Part shown: piece after piece, positions 29,101 through 42,480 of the stretch | How the letters are laid out: every line of letters starts with the position of its first letter | Numbering within the stretch: position 1 is the first letter of the stretch | Assembly: GCA_001695595.3 (NCBI GenBank) | Contig: MBPM02000092.1 | Location: forward strand, 62,001 to 126,000 | Direction of reading: 5' to 3' | DNA length: 64,000 nt | Origin: Plasmopara viticola | Lineage: Eukaryota; Oomycota; Peronosporomycetes; Peronosporales; Peronosporaceae | Notes under the pieces: generated by a model | What the model saw: the letters and a program-made list of their open reading frames with translations, nothing else | What the model was told of the DNA's origin: nothing | Databases searched by the model: none | Program-made: the position numbers and the translations under genes

Positions 29101-31770
29101 TTTTTCTATCATTCTAGACGTGCGCAGACGCAATAGAGCCACAACTAAGCTTCTATTTGCTCTGTTAGAGTGCTGAATTAATGTACGGCAATGGATACGT
29201 CCTTTCTATCATTCTAAACGTATGCAGACGCAATTGAGCCAAAACAAAGCGTATATTAGCTCTTTTGATGTGCTGAGATGATGAAAGGTCCTAGTTATGT
29301 CCCTTTTCCAATTTGACGTGCGCAGACGAAATAGAGCCACGACAAAGCTTACATTCGCTTTTTTGAGGTGCTGAGATAATGTACGGCCATAGATACGTCC
29401 TTTCTATCATTATAGACGTGCACAGAAGCAATAGAGTTACAACAAAGCGTATATTAGCTCTTTTAAAGTGCTGGAATGATGTACAGTCATAGCTATGTTC
29501 CTTCTATCATTGTAGAAGCGAGCAGACGCAAAAGTGTTACAACAAAGCGTATATTCGCTTTTGTGAAGTGCTGAGACTATGTACGGCTATCGACACGTCC
29601 TTTCTGTTATTCAAGACGTGCGCAGACGCAATAGGGCCACAACTAAGCTTTTATTCGCTTTTTTGAGGTGCTGAGATAATGTACGGCCATAGATACGTCC
29701 CTTCTATCATTTTAGACGTGCGCAGACGCAGTAGAGCCACAACAAAGCGTATATTAGCTCTTTTGAAGTGCTGAGATGACGTACGGTCATAGATACGTCC
29801 TTTCTAGTATTCTAGACGTGCGCAGACGCAATTGAGCCACAACTAAGCGTATATTAGTTCTTTTGAAGTGCTGAGATGATGTACGGTCATAGCTATGTCC
29901 CTTCAATCATTGTAAACGCGAGCAGACGCAAAAGTGTTACAACAAAGCGTATATTTGCTTTTGTGAAGTGCTAAGATTATGTACGGCTATTGACACGTCC
30001 TTTCTATTATTCTAGACGTGCGCAGACGCAATAAGTCCACAACTAAGCTTCTATTTGCTTTATTGAGGTGCTGAGATAATGTACGGCCATAGATACGTCC
30101 TTTCTATCATTTTAGACGCGTGCAGACGCAATAGAATAACAACTAAGCCTATAGTTGCTCTTTTGAAGTGCTGAGATGATGTACGGCCATCGATACGTCC
30201 TTTCTATCATTCTAGACGCGTGCAGACGCAATAGTGTATCAACTAAACGTATATTTGCTCTTTGGAAGTGCTGAGACGATCTAGGGCCATCGATACGTCC
30301 TTTTTATCATTCTAGACGTGCGCAGACGCGATAGAGCCACGAAAAGGGTTCATTAGCTCTTTTGAAGTGCTGAGTTAATGTGCGGTCATAGCTATGTCAC
30401 TTCAATCATTCTAGACGTGAGCAGACGCAATCGAGGCACAACAAAGCGTATAATTGCTCTTGCGAAGTGCTGAGGTCAAATACGGCCATAGATACGTACT
30501 TTCTGACATTCTAGACGTGCGCAGACGCAATAAGGCCACAACTAAGCTTCTTTTCGCTTTTATGAGGTGCTGAGATAATGTACGGCCATAGATCATCTTC
30601 CATTCTGGACGTCCGCAGAAGCAATGGAGCCACAACAGAGCGTATATTAGCTCTTTTGAGGTACTGAGATAATGTACGGCCATAGATACGTCCTTTCTTT
30701 CATTCTGGACGTCCTCAGAAGCAATGGAGCCACAACAGAGCGTATATTAGCTCTTTTGAAGTGCTGAGATGACGTACGGTCATAGATACGTCCTTTCTAG
30801 CATTTTAGACGTGCGCAGACGCAATTGAGCCACAACTAAGCGTATATTAGTTCTTTTGAAGTGCTGAGATGATGTACGGTCATGGCTATGTCCCTTCAAT
30901 CATTGTAAACGCGAGCAGACGCAAAAGTGTTACAACAAAGCGTATATTTGCTTTTGTGAAGTGCTAAGATTATGTACGGCTATTGACACGTTCTTTCTAT
31001 TATTCTAGACGTGCGCAGACGCAATAAGTCCACAACTAAGCTTCTATTTGCTTTATTGAGGTGCTGAGATAATGTACGGCCATAGATACGTCCTTTCTTT
31101 CATTCCGAACGTCCGCAGAAGCAATAGAGCCACAGCAGAGCGTAAATAAGCTCTTTGAAGTGCTGAGATGACGTACGGTCATAGATACGTCCTTTCTATA
31201 ATTCTAGACGTGCTTAGACGAAATAGAGCCAAAACTAAGCGTATATTCACTTTTGTGAAGTGCTGAGATCGTGCACGGCTATCGATACGTTTTTTCTATC
31301 ATTCTAGACGTGCGCAGACGCAATAGAGCCACAACTAAGCTTCTATTTGCTCTGTTAGAGTGCTGAATTAATGTACGGCAATGGATACGTCCTTTCTATC
31401 ATTCTAAACGTATGCAGACGCAATTGAGCCAAAACAAAGCGTATATTAGGTCTTTTGATGTGCTGAGATGATGAAAGGTCCTAGTTATGTCCCTTTTCCA
31501 ATTTGACGTGCGCAGACGAAATAGAGCCACGACAAAGCTTACATTCGCTTTTTTGAGGTGCTGAGATAATGTACGGCCATAGATACGTCCTTTCTATCAT
31601 TATAGACGTGCACAGAAGCAATAGAGTTACAACAAAGCGTATATTAGCTCTTTTAAAGTGCTGGAATGATGTACAGTCATAGCTATGTTCCTTCTATCAT
31701 TGTAGAAGCGAGCAGACGCAAAAGTGTTACAACAAAGCGTATATTCGCTTTTGTGAAGTGCTAAGATTAT
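26151..31770 (+). repeat. 2,190-bp higher-order repeat, 2.6 near-identical copies
   Basis: Units run 26,151-28,340 and 28,341-30,530, with a third starting at 30,531 and breaking off near 31,770. Copies compared by eye differ by few bases: tattagg near 27,065 and 31,445 but tattagc near 29,255; ctctattaaag near 27,268 but ctcttttaaag in the others. Each full unit carries two type-1 monomers. At the broken end the sequence jumps to a monomer normally found elsewhere in the unit (ctaagattatgtacggctattgac). Confidence 0.92.
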
Positions 31771-34700
31771 GTACGGCTATTGACACGTCCTTTCTATTAT
31801 TCTAGACGTGCGCAGACGCAATAAGTCCACAACTAAGCTCCTATTTGCTTTATTGAGGTGCTGAGATAATGTACGGCCATAGATACGTCCTTTCTTTCAT
31901 TCTGGACGTCCTCAGAAGCAATGGAGCCACAACAGAGCGTATATTAGCTCTTTTAAAGTGCTGAGATGACGAACGGCCATAGATACGTCCTTTCTAGCAT
32001 TCTAGACGTGCGCAGACGCAATAGGGCCACAACTAAGCGTATATTAGTTCTTTTGAAGTGCTGAGATAATGTACGGCCATAGATACATCCTTTCTATCAT
32101 TCTAGACGTGCGCAGACGCAATAGAGCCACAACAAAGCGTATTTTAGCTCTTTTGAAGTGGTTAGATGATGTACGGCCATAGATACGTCCTTTCTATCAT
32201 TCTAGACGTGCGCAGACGCAATAGAGTAATCACTAAGCGTATATTCGCTTTTTTGAAGTGCTGAGATAATGTACGGCCAAAGATACGTCCTTTCTATCAT
32301 TCTAGACGTGCGCGGACGCAATACAGCCACAACAAAGCGTACATTTCCGCTTTTGAAGTGCTGAGATGATGTACGGCTATCGATACGTCCTTTCTATCAT
32401 TCTAGACGTGTGCAGACGCAATTGAGCCACAACAAAGCGTAGATTAGCTCTTTTGAAGATCTGAGATGATGTACGGTTATAGCTATGTCCCTTCTTTCAT
32501 CTAGCTGTTAGCAGACGCAAAAGAGTCACAACTAAGGTTACATTCGATCTTTTGAAGTGCTGAGATAATGTACGGCCATAGATACGTTCTTTCTATCAAT
32601 CTAGACGTGCGCACACGCAATAGATCCACAACAAAAAGTTTTTTTGCTATTGTGAAGTGCTGAGATCGTTTCGACCATGGATGCGTCATTTCTATCATTT
32701 TAAACGTGCGCAGACGCAATAGAGCCACAACTAAGCTTCCATTCGCTTTTTTAGAGTGCTGAGGTAATTTACAGCCATAGAGACGTCCTTTCTATCATTC
32801 TAGACGTGCGCAGACGCAATAGAGCCACAAACAAGTGTATAATCGATCTTGTGAAGTGCTGAGATCAAATACGGCTATCGATACGCCCTTTCTTTCATTC
32901 TAGACGTGCGCAGACGCAGTAGAGCCACAACTAAGCTTATACTCGCTTTTTTGAAGTGCTGAGATAGTGTACAGCCATGGATACGTCCGTTCTATCATTC
33001 TAGACGTGCGCAGATGCAATAGAGTCAAAACCAAGCGTATATTAGCTCTTTTAAAGTGCTGATATGATTTAGGGTCATAGCTCTGTCCCTCCTATCATTC
33101 TATACGTGAGCAGACACGATAGAGGAACACGTAAGAATGTAATCGCTCTTGTAAAGTGCTGAGATCAAACACGGCTATCGACCCGTCATTTCTATCATTC
33201 AAGACGTGAGCAGACACAATAGAGCCACGACTAAGCTTACATTCGCTTTTTTGAAGTCCTAAGATAATATACGGCCATAGATATGTCCTTTCTATCATTC
33301 TAAACGTGCGCAGACGCAATAGAGCCACAACAAAGCGTATATTAGCTCTTTTGAAGTGCTGAGATGATGTACGGTCCTAGCTATGTCCCTTCTATCATTC
33401 TAGACATGGTCAGACGCAATCGTGTCACAACTAAGCGTAAATCGAACTTTTGAAGTCTGAGATCAAACACGGCTATCGATACATCTTTTCTATCATTCTA
33501 GACGTTCGCAGATGCGATAAAGCCACAACTAAGCTTACATTCGCTTTTTTGAATGCTGAGATGATGTACGGTTATTGCTTTGCCGTTTCATTCAATTTAG
33601 ACGTGACCAGACGCAATACAGTCACAACTAAGCGTGTATTCGCTTTATAGATGTTCTGAGATGATGTACGGCTATCTATACGTCCATTCTATCATTCTAG
33701 ACGTTTGCAGACGCGAAAGAGCCACAACAAAATATACATTCGATCTTTTGAAGTGCTGGGATAATCTACAGCCATAGATACGTCCTTTCTATCATTCTAG
33801 ACGTTCGCAGACGCAGTAGAGCCATAAATAAGCGTATATTCGCTCTTTTGAAGTGCTGAGATGATGTACGGCTATCGATACGTCGTTTCTATCATTCAAA
33901 ACGTGCGCAGCCGCAATAGAGCCACAACTAAGCTTGTTTTCGTTCTTTAGAAGTGCTGAGATAATGTACAGCCATAGATACGTCCTTTCTACCATTCTAG
34001 ACGTGCGCAGACGCAATAGAGTCACAATAAAGCTTACATTCGATCTTTTGAAGTGCTGAGATGATGTACGGCCATAGATACGTCCTTTCTATCATTCTAA
34101 ACGTGCGCAGACGCAATAGAGCCACAACTAAGCGTATATTAGCTCTTTTGAAGTGCTGTGATGATGTACGGTCATACCTATGTCCCTTCTATCATTCAAG
34201 ACGTGGTCAGACGCAATCGTGTCACAACTAAGCGTAAAATCGAACTTGTAAAGTGCTGAGATCAAACACGGCTATCGATACATCCTTTCTATCATTCTAG
34301 ATGTTCGCAGATGCGATAGAGCCACAACTAAGCTTACATTCGCTTTTTTGAAGTTCTAAGATAATGTACGGCCATAGATACGTCCTTTCTATCACTCTAG
34401 ACGTGCGCAGACGCAATAGAGCCACAACAAATCGTAATTAGCTCTTTCAAAGTGCTGAGATGATGTAGGGTCATAGCTATGTCCCTTCTTTAATTCTAGA
34501 CGCGTGCAGACGCAATAGAGTCACAACTAAGCGTATAATCGCTCTTGTTAAGTGCTTAGATCAAACACGGCTATCGATACGTCTTTTCTATCATTCTAGA
34601 CGTGCGCAGACGCAATAGATCCACAACAAGGCTTACATTCGTTTTCTTGAAGTGCTGAGATAGTGTGCGGCCATAGATACGTCCTTCCTTTCATTCTAGA

Positions 34701-37700
34701 CGTGCGCTAACGCAATAGAGCCACAACAAATCGTAATTAGCTCTTTCAAAGTGCTGAGATGATGTAGGGTCATGGCTATGTCCCTTCTATCATTCTATTC
34801 GTGAGCAGACGAGATAGAGACACAAGTAAGCGTATAATCGCTCTTGTGAAGTGCTGAGATCATGTAAGGCTATCGATACGTCCTTTCTATCATTCCAGAC
34901 GTTCGCAGATGCGATAGAGCCACAACTAAGATTACATTCGCTTTTTTGAAGTCCTAAGAAAATGTACGGCCATAGATACGTCCTTTCTATCATTCTAGAC
35001 GTGCAAGGACGAAAGAGAGTCAAAGTAAAGCGTATATTTGCTCTTTTAAAGTGCTGAGATGATGTACGGTCATAGCTATGTCCCTTCTTTCATTCTAGAC
35101 GTGGTCAGACGCAATCTTGTCACACCTATGCGTAATATCGCACTTGTAAAGTGCTGAGATCAAACACTGCTATCGATACGTCCTTTCTATCTTTCTAGAC
35201 GTGCGCAGACGCAATAGAACCACAACTAAGCTTGCATTCGTTTTTTTGAAGTGCTGAGATAGTGTACGGCCATAAATACGTCCTTTCTATCACTCTAGAC
35301 GTGCGCAGACGCAATAGAGCCACAACAAACGGTATATTAGCTCCTTTATAGTGCTGAGATGATGTAGGGTCATAGCTATGTCCCTTCTATCATTCTAGAC
35401 GCGTGCAGACGCAATAGAGTCACAACTAAGCGTATGGTTGCTCTTTTGAAGTGCTGTGATGATGTACGGTCATACCTATGTCCATTCTTTCATTCAAGAC
35501 GTGGTCAGACGCAATCGTGTCACAACTAAGCGTAAAATCGAACTTGTAAAGTGCTGAGATCAAACACGGTTATCGATACGTCCTTCCTATCATTCTAGAC
35601 GTGCGCAGACGCAATTGAACCACAATTAAGCTTACATTCGTTTTTTTGAAGTGCTGAGATCATGTACAGCCAAAGATACGTCCTTTCATTCTTTCTAGAC
35701 GTCTGCAGACGCAATAGAGCCACAACAAAGCGTATATTTGCCTTTTGAAGTGCTGAGATGATGTACGGTCATAGCTTTGTCTTTTATATCAATCCAGACG
35801 TAAACAGACGCAATAGAGTCACAACTAAGCGTATAATCGCTCTTGTGAAGTGCTGAGATCAAATACGGCTATCGATACATCGTTTCTATTATTTTAGCGT
35901 GCCCAGACACAGTAGAGCCACAACTAAGCTTTCGTTCGCTTTTTTAGAGTGCTCAGATAATGTACAGCCATAGATTCGTTTTTTCAATCATTCTAGACGT
36001 GCGCAGACGCAATAGCGTCACAACTTAGTGTATATTCGCTTTTTGCAGTGCTGAGATAATTTACGGCGATAGATACGTCCTTCCTTTCATTCTAGACGTG
36101 CGCGGACGGAATAGAGCCACAGCAAAGCGTATATTGGCTCTTTTGAAGTTCTGAGATAATGTAAGGCTATCGATGGGTCTTTTCTATCACTCCAGACAAG
36201 AGCAGACGAAATAGAGCCAAAACGAAGCTTACATTCACTCTTTTGAAGTGCTGAGATGATGTACGGGCATAACTATGTCCCTTCCATCATTCTAGACGTG
36301 AACAGACACATTAGAGTCGCAACTAAGCGTATATTTGCTTGTGTGAAGTGCTGAGATCATTTTCGGCTATCGTTACGTCCTGTCTATCATTCTAGACGTG
36401 GGTAGACGCAATAGGGCCAGAATTAAGGTTTCAATTGCTCTTTTAAATTGCTGAGAAAATGTACGGCCATAGATACGTCCTTTCTATCATTCTAGACGTG
36501 CGCAAACAAAATAGAGACACAACAGAGCATATATTCGCTCTTGTGAAGTGCTGAGATCATGTCCGGCCATCGATACGTCCTTTCTATCATTCTAGACGTG
36601 TGCAGACGCAATAGAGTCACAACAAAGCGTACATTGCTGTTTTGAAGTGCTGAGATGATGTTTGGTCATAGCTATGTCCCTTCTATCATTCTACATATGA
36701 GCAAACGCAATAGAGTCACAACTAAGCGTATATTAGCTCTTTCGAAGTGCTGGATTGTCATATGGTCATAGCTATGTCCCTTCTATCATTCTAGACATGA
36801 GCAGACGCAATAAAGTCTAACTAAGCGTATTATCGCTCTAAAGAAGTGCTGAGATTGTAGACGTGCGCAGACGCAATGGGGCCACAACTAAGCCTTCACT
36901 CGCTTATATAGAGTGCTGAGGTAATTTTCAGCCATAGATACGTCCTTTCTACCATTCTAGACGCGCGCAGACGAAATAGAGCCACAACAAAGCGTATTTT
37001 CGCTATTGTGAAGTGTTGAGATGATGTTCGGTCAGAGCTATGTCCTTTCTATCATTCTAGACGTGCGCGGACGCAATAGATCAACAACTAAGTGTATATT
37101 CGCACTTGTGAAGTGCTGAAATCATGTACGGCTATGGATACGTCTTTTTTATTGTTCCAGACGTGAGAAGACGCAATAGAGTCACAACTAAGCGCATAAT
37201 CTCTCGTGTGAAGTGCTGCGATCGAACACGGCTTTTGATACGTCCTTTGTAACAATTTAAACGTGAGCAGACACCATAGAGCCTCATCTAAGCGTATATT
37301 CGCTCTTGTGAAGTGCTGAGATCGAATACGGCTATCGATACGTCCCTTCTATCGTTCTAGACGTAAGCAGACAAAATAGAGTCACAACTAAGCGTATAAT
37401 CGCCTTTGTGAAGTGCTGAGATCGAATACGGCTATCGATACGTCCTTTCTATCTTTCTAGACGTCCGCAGACGCAATACAGCCACAACAAAGCCTTTGTT
37501 TGCTCTTTTGAAGTGCTGAGATGATGTACGGTCATAGATATGCCCCTTCTATCGTTCAAGACGTGCGCAGACAGGTTAGAGTCACAACTAAGCGTATAAT
37601 CGCTCTTGTGAAGTGCTGATATCATGTACGGCTATCGATAGGTCCATTGTATCATTCTAGACGTGCGCGGATGCAATAGAGTGGCAAGGAAGCGTATATT

Positions 37701-40700
37701 CGCTCATGTGAAAATCTGAGATCAATTACGGCAATGAATACGTCTTTTCTATCAGTCTTGACGTGCGCAGACACAATAGAGCCACAACAAAGCTTACATT
37801 CGCTCTTTCGAAGTACTGAGATGATTGACAGCCATAGATACGTCCTTTCTATCATTCTAGACGTGGGCAGACGCAAAAGAGCAACAACTAAGCGTATATT
37901 CGCTTTTTTGAAGTGCTGAGATAATGGACGGCCATAGATACATACTTTCTATCATTCTAGACGTGCGTAGACGCAATTGAGCCACAACTAAGCTTCCATT
38001 TGCTCTTAAAGAGTGCTGAGATGATGTACGGCTATCGATACGTCCATTCCATTTTTCTAGACGTGCGCAGACACACAAGAGCCAGAACAAAGCTTACATT
38101 CTCTCTTTTGAAGTGCTGGGATCATATACAGCCATAGATACGTCCTTTCCATCATTCTAGACGTGCGCAGACGCAACAGAGCCACAACAAAGCTTCCATT
38201 CGCTCATTTGAAGTGCTGGGATATTTTACAGCTATGGATACGTCCATTTTGTCATTCTAGACGTTCGCAGACGCAATAGAGCCACAACTAAGCTTCCATT
38301 CGCGCTATTAGAGTGCTGAGATAATGTACAGCCATAGATACGTCCTTTGTATGATTCTAGAGTTTTGCAGACGCAATAGGACCACAATTAAGTTTCCATT
38401 CGCTTTTAATAGTGCTGAGATACTGTACGGCCAAAGATACGTCCTTTCTATCATTCTAGACGTGCTCAGACGCATTAAAGCCACAACAAAGCTTACATTC
38501 GCTCTTTTAAAGTGCAGCCAAAGATACGTCTTTTCTATCATTCCAGACGAGCGCAAACGAAATAGAGACACAACAAAGCGTATATTCGCTCTTTTGAAGT
38601 CTGGGATAATCTAAAGCTATAGATACGCCCTTTCTATTAATCTAGACGTTCACAGACGCAATAGGGCCACAACAAAGCGCTTATTAGCTCTTTTAAAGTG
38701 CTGAGATAATGTACGGCCATAGATACGTTCTTTCTACCATTCTAGACGTGGTCTGACGCATTAGAGCCACAACAAAGCTTACATTCGCTCTTTTTAGTGC
38801 TGAGATAAATTACAGCCAAGGATACGCCCTTTCTATCATTCTAGACGTGCGCAAACGAAACAGAGCCACAACAAAGCGTATATTCGCTTTTTTGAATCGC
38901 TGAGATGATGTACGGCCATTTATACGTCCTTTCTAACATTCTAGACGTGCGCAGACGAAACAGAGCCACAACAAAGCGTATATTCGCTCTTGTGAATCGC
39001 TGAGATGATGTACGGCCATAGATACGTCCTTTTGTATCAGTTTAGACGTGCGCAGACGCAATAGAGTCACAACTAAGCGTAGATTAGCTCTTTTGAAGTG
39101 CTGAAGTGATGTTCGGGCATAGCTATGTCCCTTCTATTATTCTAGACGTGCGCAGACGCGATAGAGTCACAACTAAGCTTGCATTCGCTTATTTAGAGTG
39201 CTGAGATAATGTACGGCTATCGATACGTCCATTTCATTATTCTAATCGTGCGCAGACGCAATAGAGTCACAACTCAGCGTATATTAGATCTTTGAAGTGC
39301 TGAGATGATGTACGGTCATAGCTATGTCCCTTCTATAATTCTAGACGTGAGCAGACGCAATATAGTCACAGCTTAGCGTATAATCGATCTTGTGAAGTGC
39401 TGAGATCAAATACGGCTATCGATACGTCCTTTCTATCGTTCTAGACATGCGCAGACGCAAAAGAGCTACATCTAAACTAAAAATTTCTTTTGTGAAAAGC
39501 TAAGATAATGTACGGCCATCGATACGTCATTTCTATTATTCTAGACGTGCGTAGACGCAACAGGGCCACAAATAATCGTATATCCGCGATTGTAAAGTGC
39601 TGAGATGATGTACGGCCATCGATACGTTGTTTCTTTCATTCTTGACGTGCGCAGACGCAAAAGAGCCAAAATAAAGCGAATATTCGCTCTTGTGAAGTGC
39701 TGGGATGATGTACGGCCAAATATACGTCTTTTATATCCTTCTAGATGTGCGCAGACGCAATAGGACCACAACTAAGCGTATATTTGCTGTTTTGAAGTGC
39801 TGGGATGATGTACGGCCATCAATACGTCCTTTTTATCGTTAAAGACGAGCTGAGATGCAATAGATCCACAATTAAAGGTATATTTGCAGTTTTAAAGTGC
39901 CGGGATGATTTACGGCCAAAGATACGTCTTTTCTATCATTCTAGACGTGCGCAGACGCAATAGGGCCACAAGAAAGCGTATATTCGCTCTTGTGAAAAGC
40001 TGAGATGATGTACGACCATAGCTATATCCCTTCTATCCCTCTAGACGTGAGCAGATGCAAAAGCATCACAACTAAGCGTATATTCGCTCTTGTGAATTGC
40101 TGAGACGATGTACGGTCACAGATATGTCCTTCCTATCGTTTTGGACGTGCGCAGACGCAATAGTGCTACAACCAAACTTACATTCGCTTTTGTGAGTGTT
40201 GAGATATTGTACGGCCATAGATACGTCTTTTGTATCATTCTAGACGTGCGTAGACGCAACAGGGTCACAAATACGCGTATATTCGCTCAAATGAAGTGCT
40301 GAGATTATGTAGGGCCATGGATACGCCGTTTCTATCATTCTAGACGTGCGCAAACGCAATAGTGTCACAACAAAGCTTACATTCGCACGTTTGAAGTGCT
40401 GCGATAATGTACGGCCATAGATACGTCTTTTCTATCATTCTAGACGTACGCAGTCGCAAAAGAGCCACAAAAAGCGTATATTCGCTGTTTTGAAGTGCTG
40501 AGATGATAAGGCCATGGATATGTCATCTCTTTTATTCTAGACGTGTGCAGACGCAATAAAGCCAATACTAAGCTTACATTCGCTTTTTTGCAGTGCTTAT
40601 ATAAACGGCCATAAATACGTTCTATCTATCATTCTAGACGTACCAGGACGCAATAAAGCCACAACAAAGCGTGTATTGGCTCTTTTGAAGTGCTGAGATA

Positions 40701-42480
40701 ATATACGGCAATGGATACGTCCTTTCTATCATTCAAGACGTCCGCAGACGCAAACGAGCCACAACAAAGCTTACGTCGCTCTGTTGAAGCGCTGAGATCA
40801 TTACGACCATCCTTTCTATCATTCTAAACGTGCGCAGATGGAATAGAGCCGCAACAAAGCGTATATTCGCTCTTGTGAAGGGTGAGATGATGTACGGCCA
40901 TGGATACGTCCTTTCAATCATTTAAGACGTGCGCAGACGCGATAGAGCCACAACGAAGCGTATATTCGCACTTGTTGAGTTCTGAGATGATGTACGGCCA
41001 TAGATACGCCCGGTCTATCATTCTAGACGTGCGCAGACACAATCGAGCCACAATACAGCTTATGTTCGCTGTATAAAAGTGCTGGGATGATGTACGGCCA
41101 TGAATACGTTTTTTCTCTCCTTCTAGACGTGCGCAGACGCAATAGAGCCACAACTAAGCTTACATTTCCTTTTTCGAAGTGCAAAGATAATGTACGGCCA
41201 TAGATACGTACTTTCTATCATTCTAGACGTGAGCAGACGCAATATAGCCACAACAAAGCGTAAATTCGCCTTTGTGAAGTGCTGGGATGATGTACGGCCA
41301 TCGGTACGTTCTTGCTATCATTTTAGACGTGCGCAGACGCAATAGAGCCACAACTAAGCTTACGATTAGCTTTTTTCAAGTGCTAAGATGATGTACAGTC
41401 ATAGTTACGTTCTCTCTACCATTCTAGACGTGTGCAGACGCAATAAAGCCACAACAAAGCGTATATTCGCTCTTGTGAAGTGCCGAGATCATGTACGGTC
41501 ATGTATACGTCTTTTTTATCATTCTAGACGTGCGCAGACGCAATACAGCGATAACAAAAGCGTATATTTGGTCTTGTGCAGTGCTGAGATCATGTACGGC
41601 TATTGGTACGTCCTTTCTATCATTCTAGACGTGCGCAGACGCAATAGAGCCACAACAAAGCGTATATCATCTCTTTCGATGATCTAAGATAATGTACGGT
41701 GATAGCTATGTTCCTTATATCATTCTAGACGTGCGCAGACGAAATAGAGCCACATCAAAGCGTATATTCGCTCTTGTGAGGACCTGGGATGATGTACGGC
41801 CATGGATACGTCCTTTCTATCATTCTAGACGTGCGCAGACGCAATAGAGCCACAACTAAGCTTACATTTCCTTTTTCGAAGTGCAAAGATAATGAACGGC
41901 CATAGATACGTCCTTTCTATCATTCTAGACGTGCGCAGACGCAATAGAGCCAATACAAAGCGTATATGCGGTCTTGTGAAGTGTTGAGATCATGTACGGC
42001 CATAAATACGTCGTTTCTATTATATTAGACGTCAGCAGACTCAAAAGAGCCACAACAGAGCTTACATTCGCTTGTTTGAAGCGCTGAGATAATGTACGGC
42101 CATAGATACGTTCTTTCTATCATTCTAGACGTGCCCAGACACAATAAAGCCACAACGAAGCTTACATCCGCTATTTTGAAACGCTGAAATAATGTACGGC
42201 CATAAATTCGTTTTTTCTATCATTCTAGACGTGCTCATACGCAATAGAGCCACAACAAAGCGTATATTAGCTATTTTGAGGTGCTGAGATGATGTACAGC
42301 CATGGACACGCCCTTTCTATCAATCCGGAAATGCGTAGACGCATTAAAGCCACAACGAAGCTTACATTCGCTATTTTGTAGTGCTGAGAAAATGCACGGC
42401 CATAGATACGTCCTTTCTCTCATTCTAGACGTGTGCAGATGCAATAGGGCTATAACAAAGCGTATATGCGGTTTTGTGGA
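31770..42480 (+). repeat. Diverged satellite monomers without clear HOR
   Basis: Roughly 107 monomers of about 100 bp with many independent substitutions; I see no long-range period. Core blocks (cattctagacgtgcgcagacgc, gtgctgagat) persist. Isolated type-1-like stretches with acgcgtgcagacgc occur at 34,499-34,540 and 35,399-35,455. Divergence suggests this is an older part of the array that escaped recent homogenisation. Confidence 0.88.

Larger units (their letters stand above)
20070..31770 (+). repeat. Type-2 satellite block with higher-order repeats
   Basis: Monomers carry acgtgcgcagacgc and gagccacaac instead of the type-1 forms, and neighbours differ from each other while matching copies many monomers away. 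An anchor, taaggccaca followed by actaagcttcttttcgc, starts at 24,660, 26,151, 28,341 and 30,531. The last two intervals are exactly 2,190 bp (about 22 monomers); the first is 1,491 bp. A related anchor (taaggtcaca) is at 21,176. A second anchor, ccacgaaaagggttcatt, recurs near 23,170, 24,460, 28,147 and 30,337. Unit-length variants therefore differ by whole numbers of monomers, as unequal crossing-over would produce. Confidence 0.92.
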
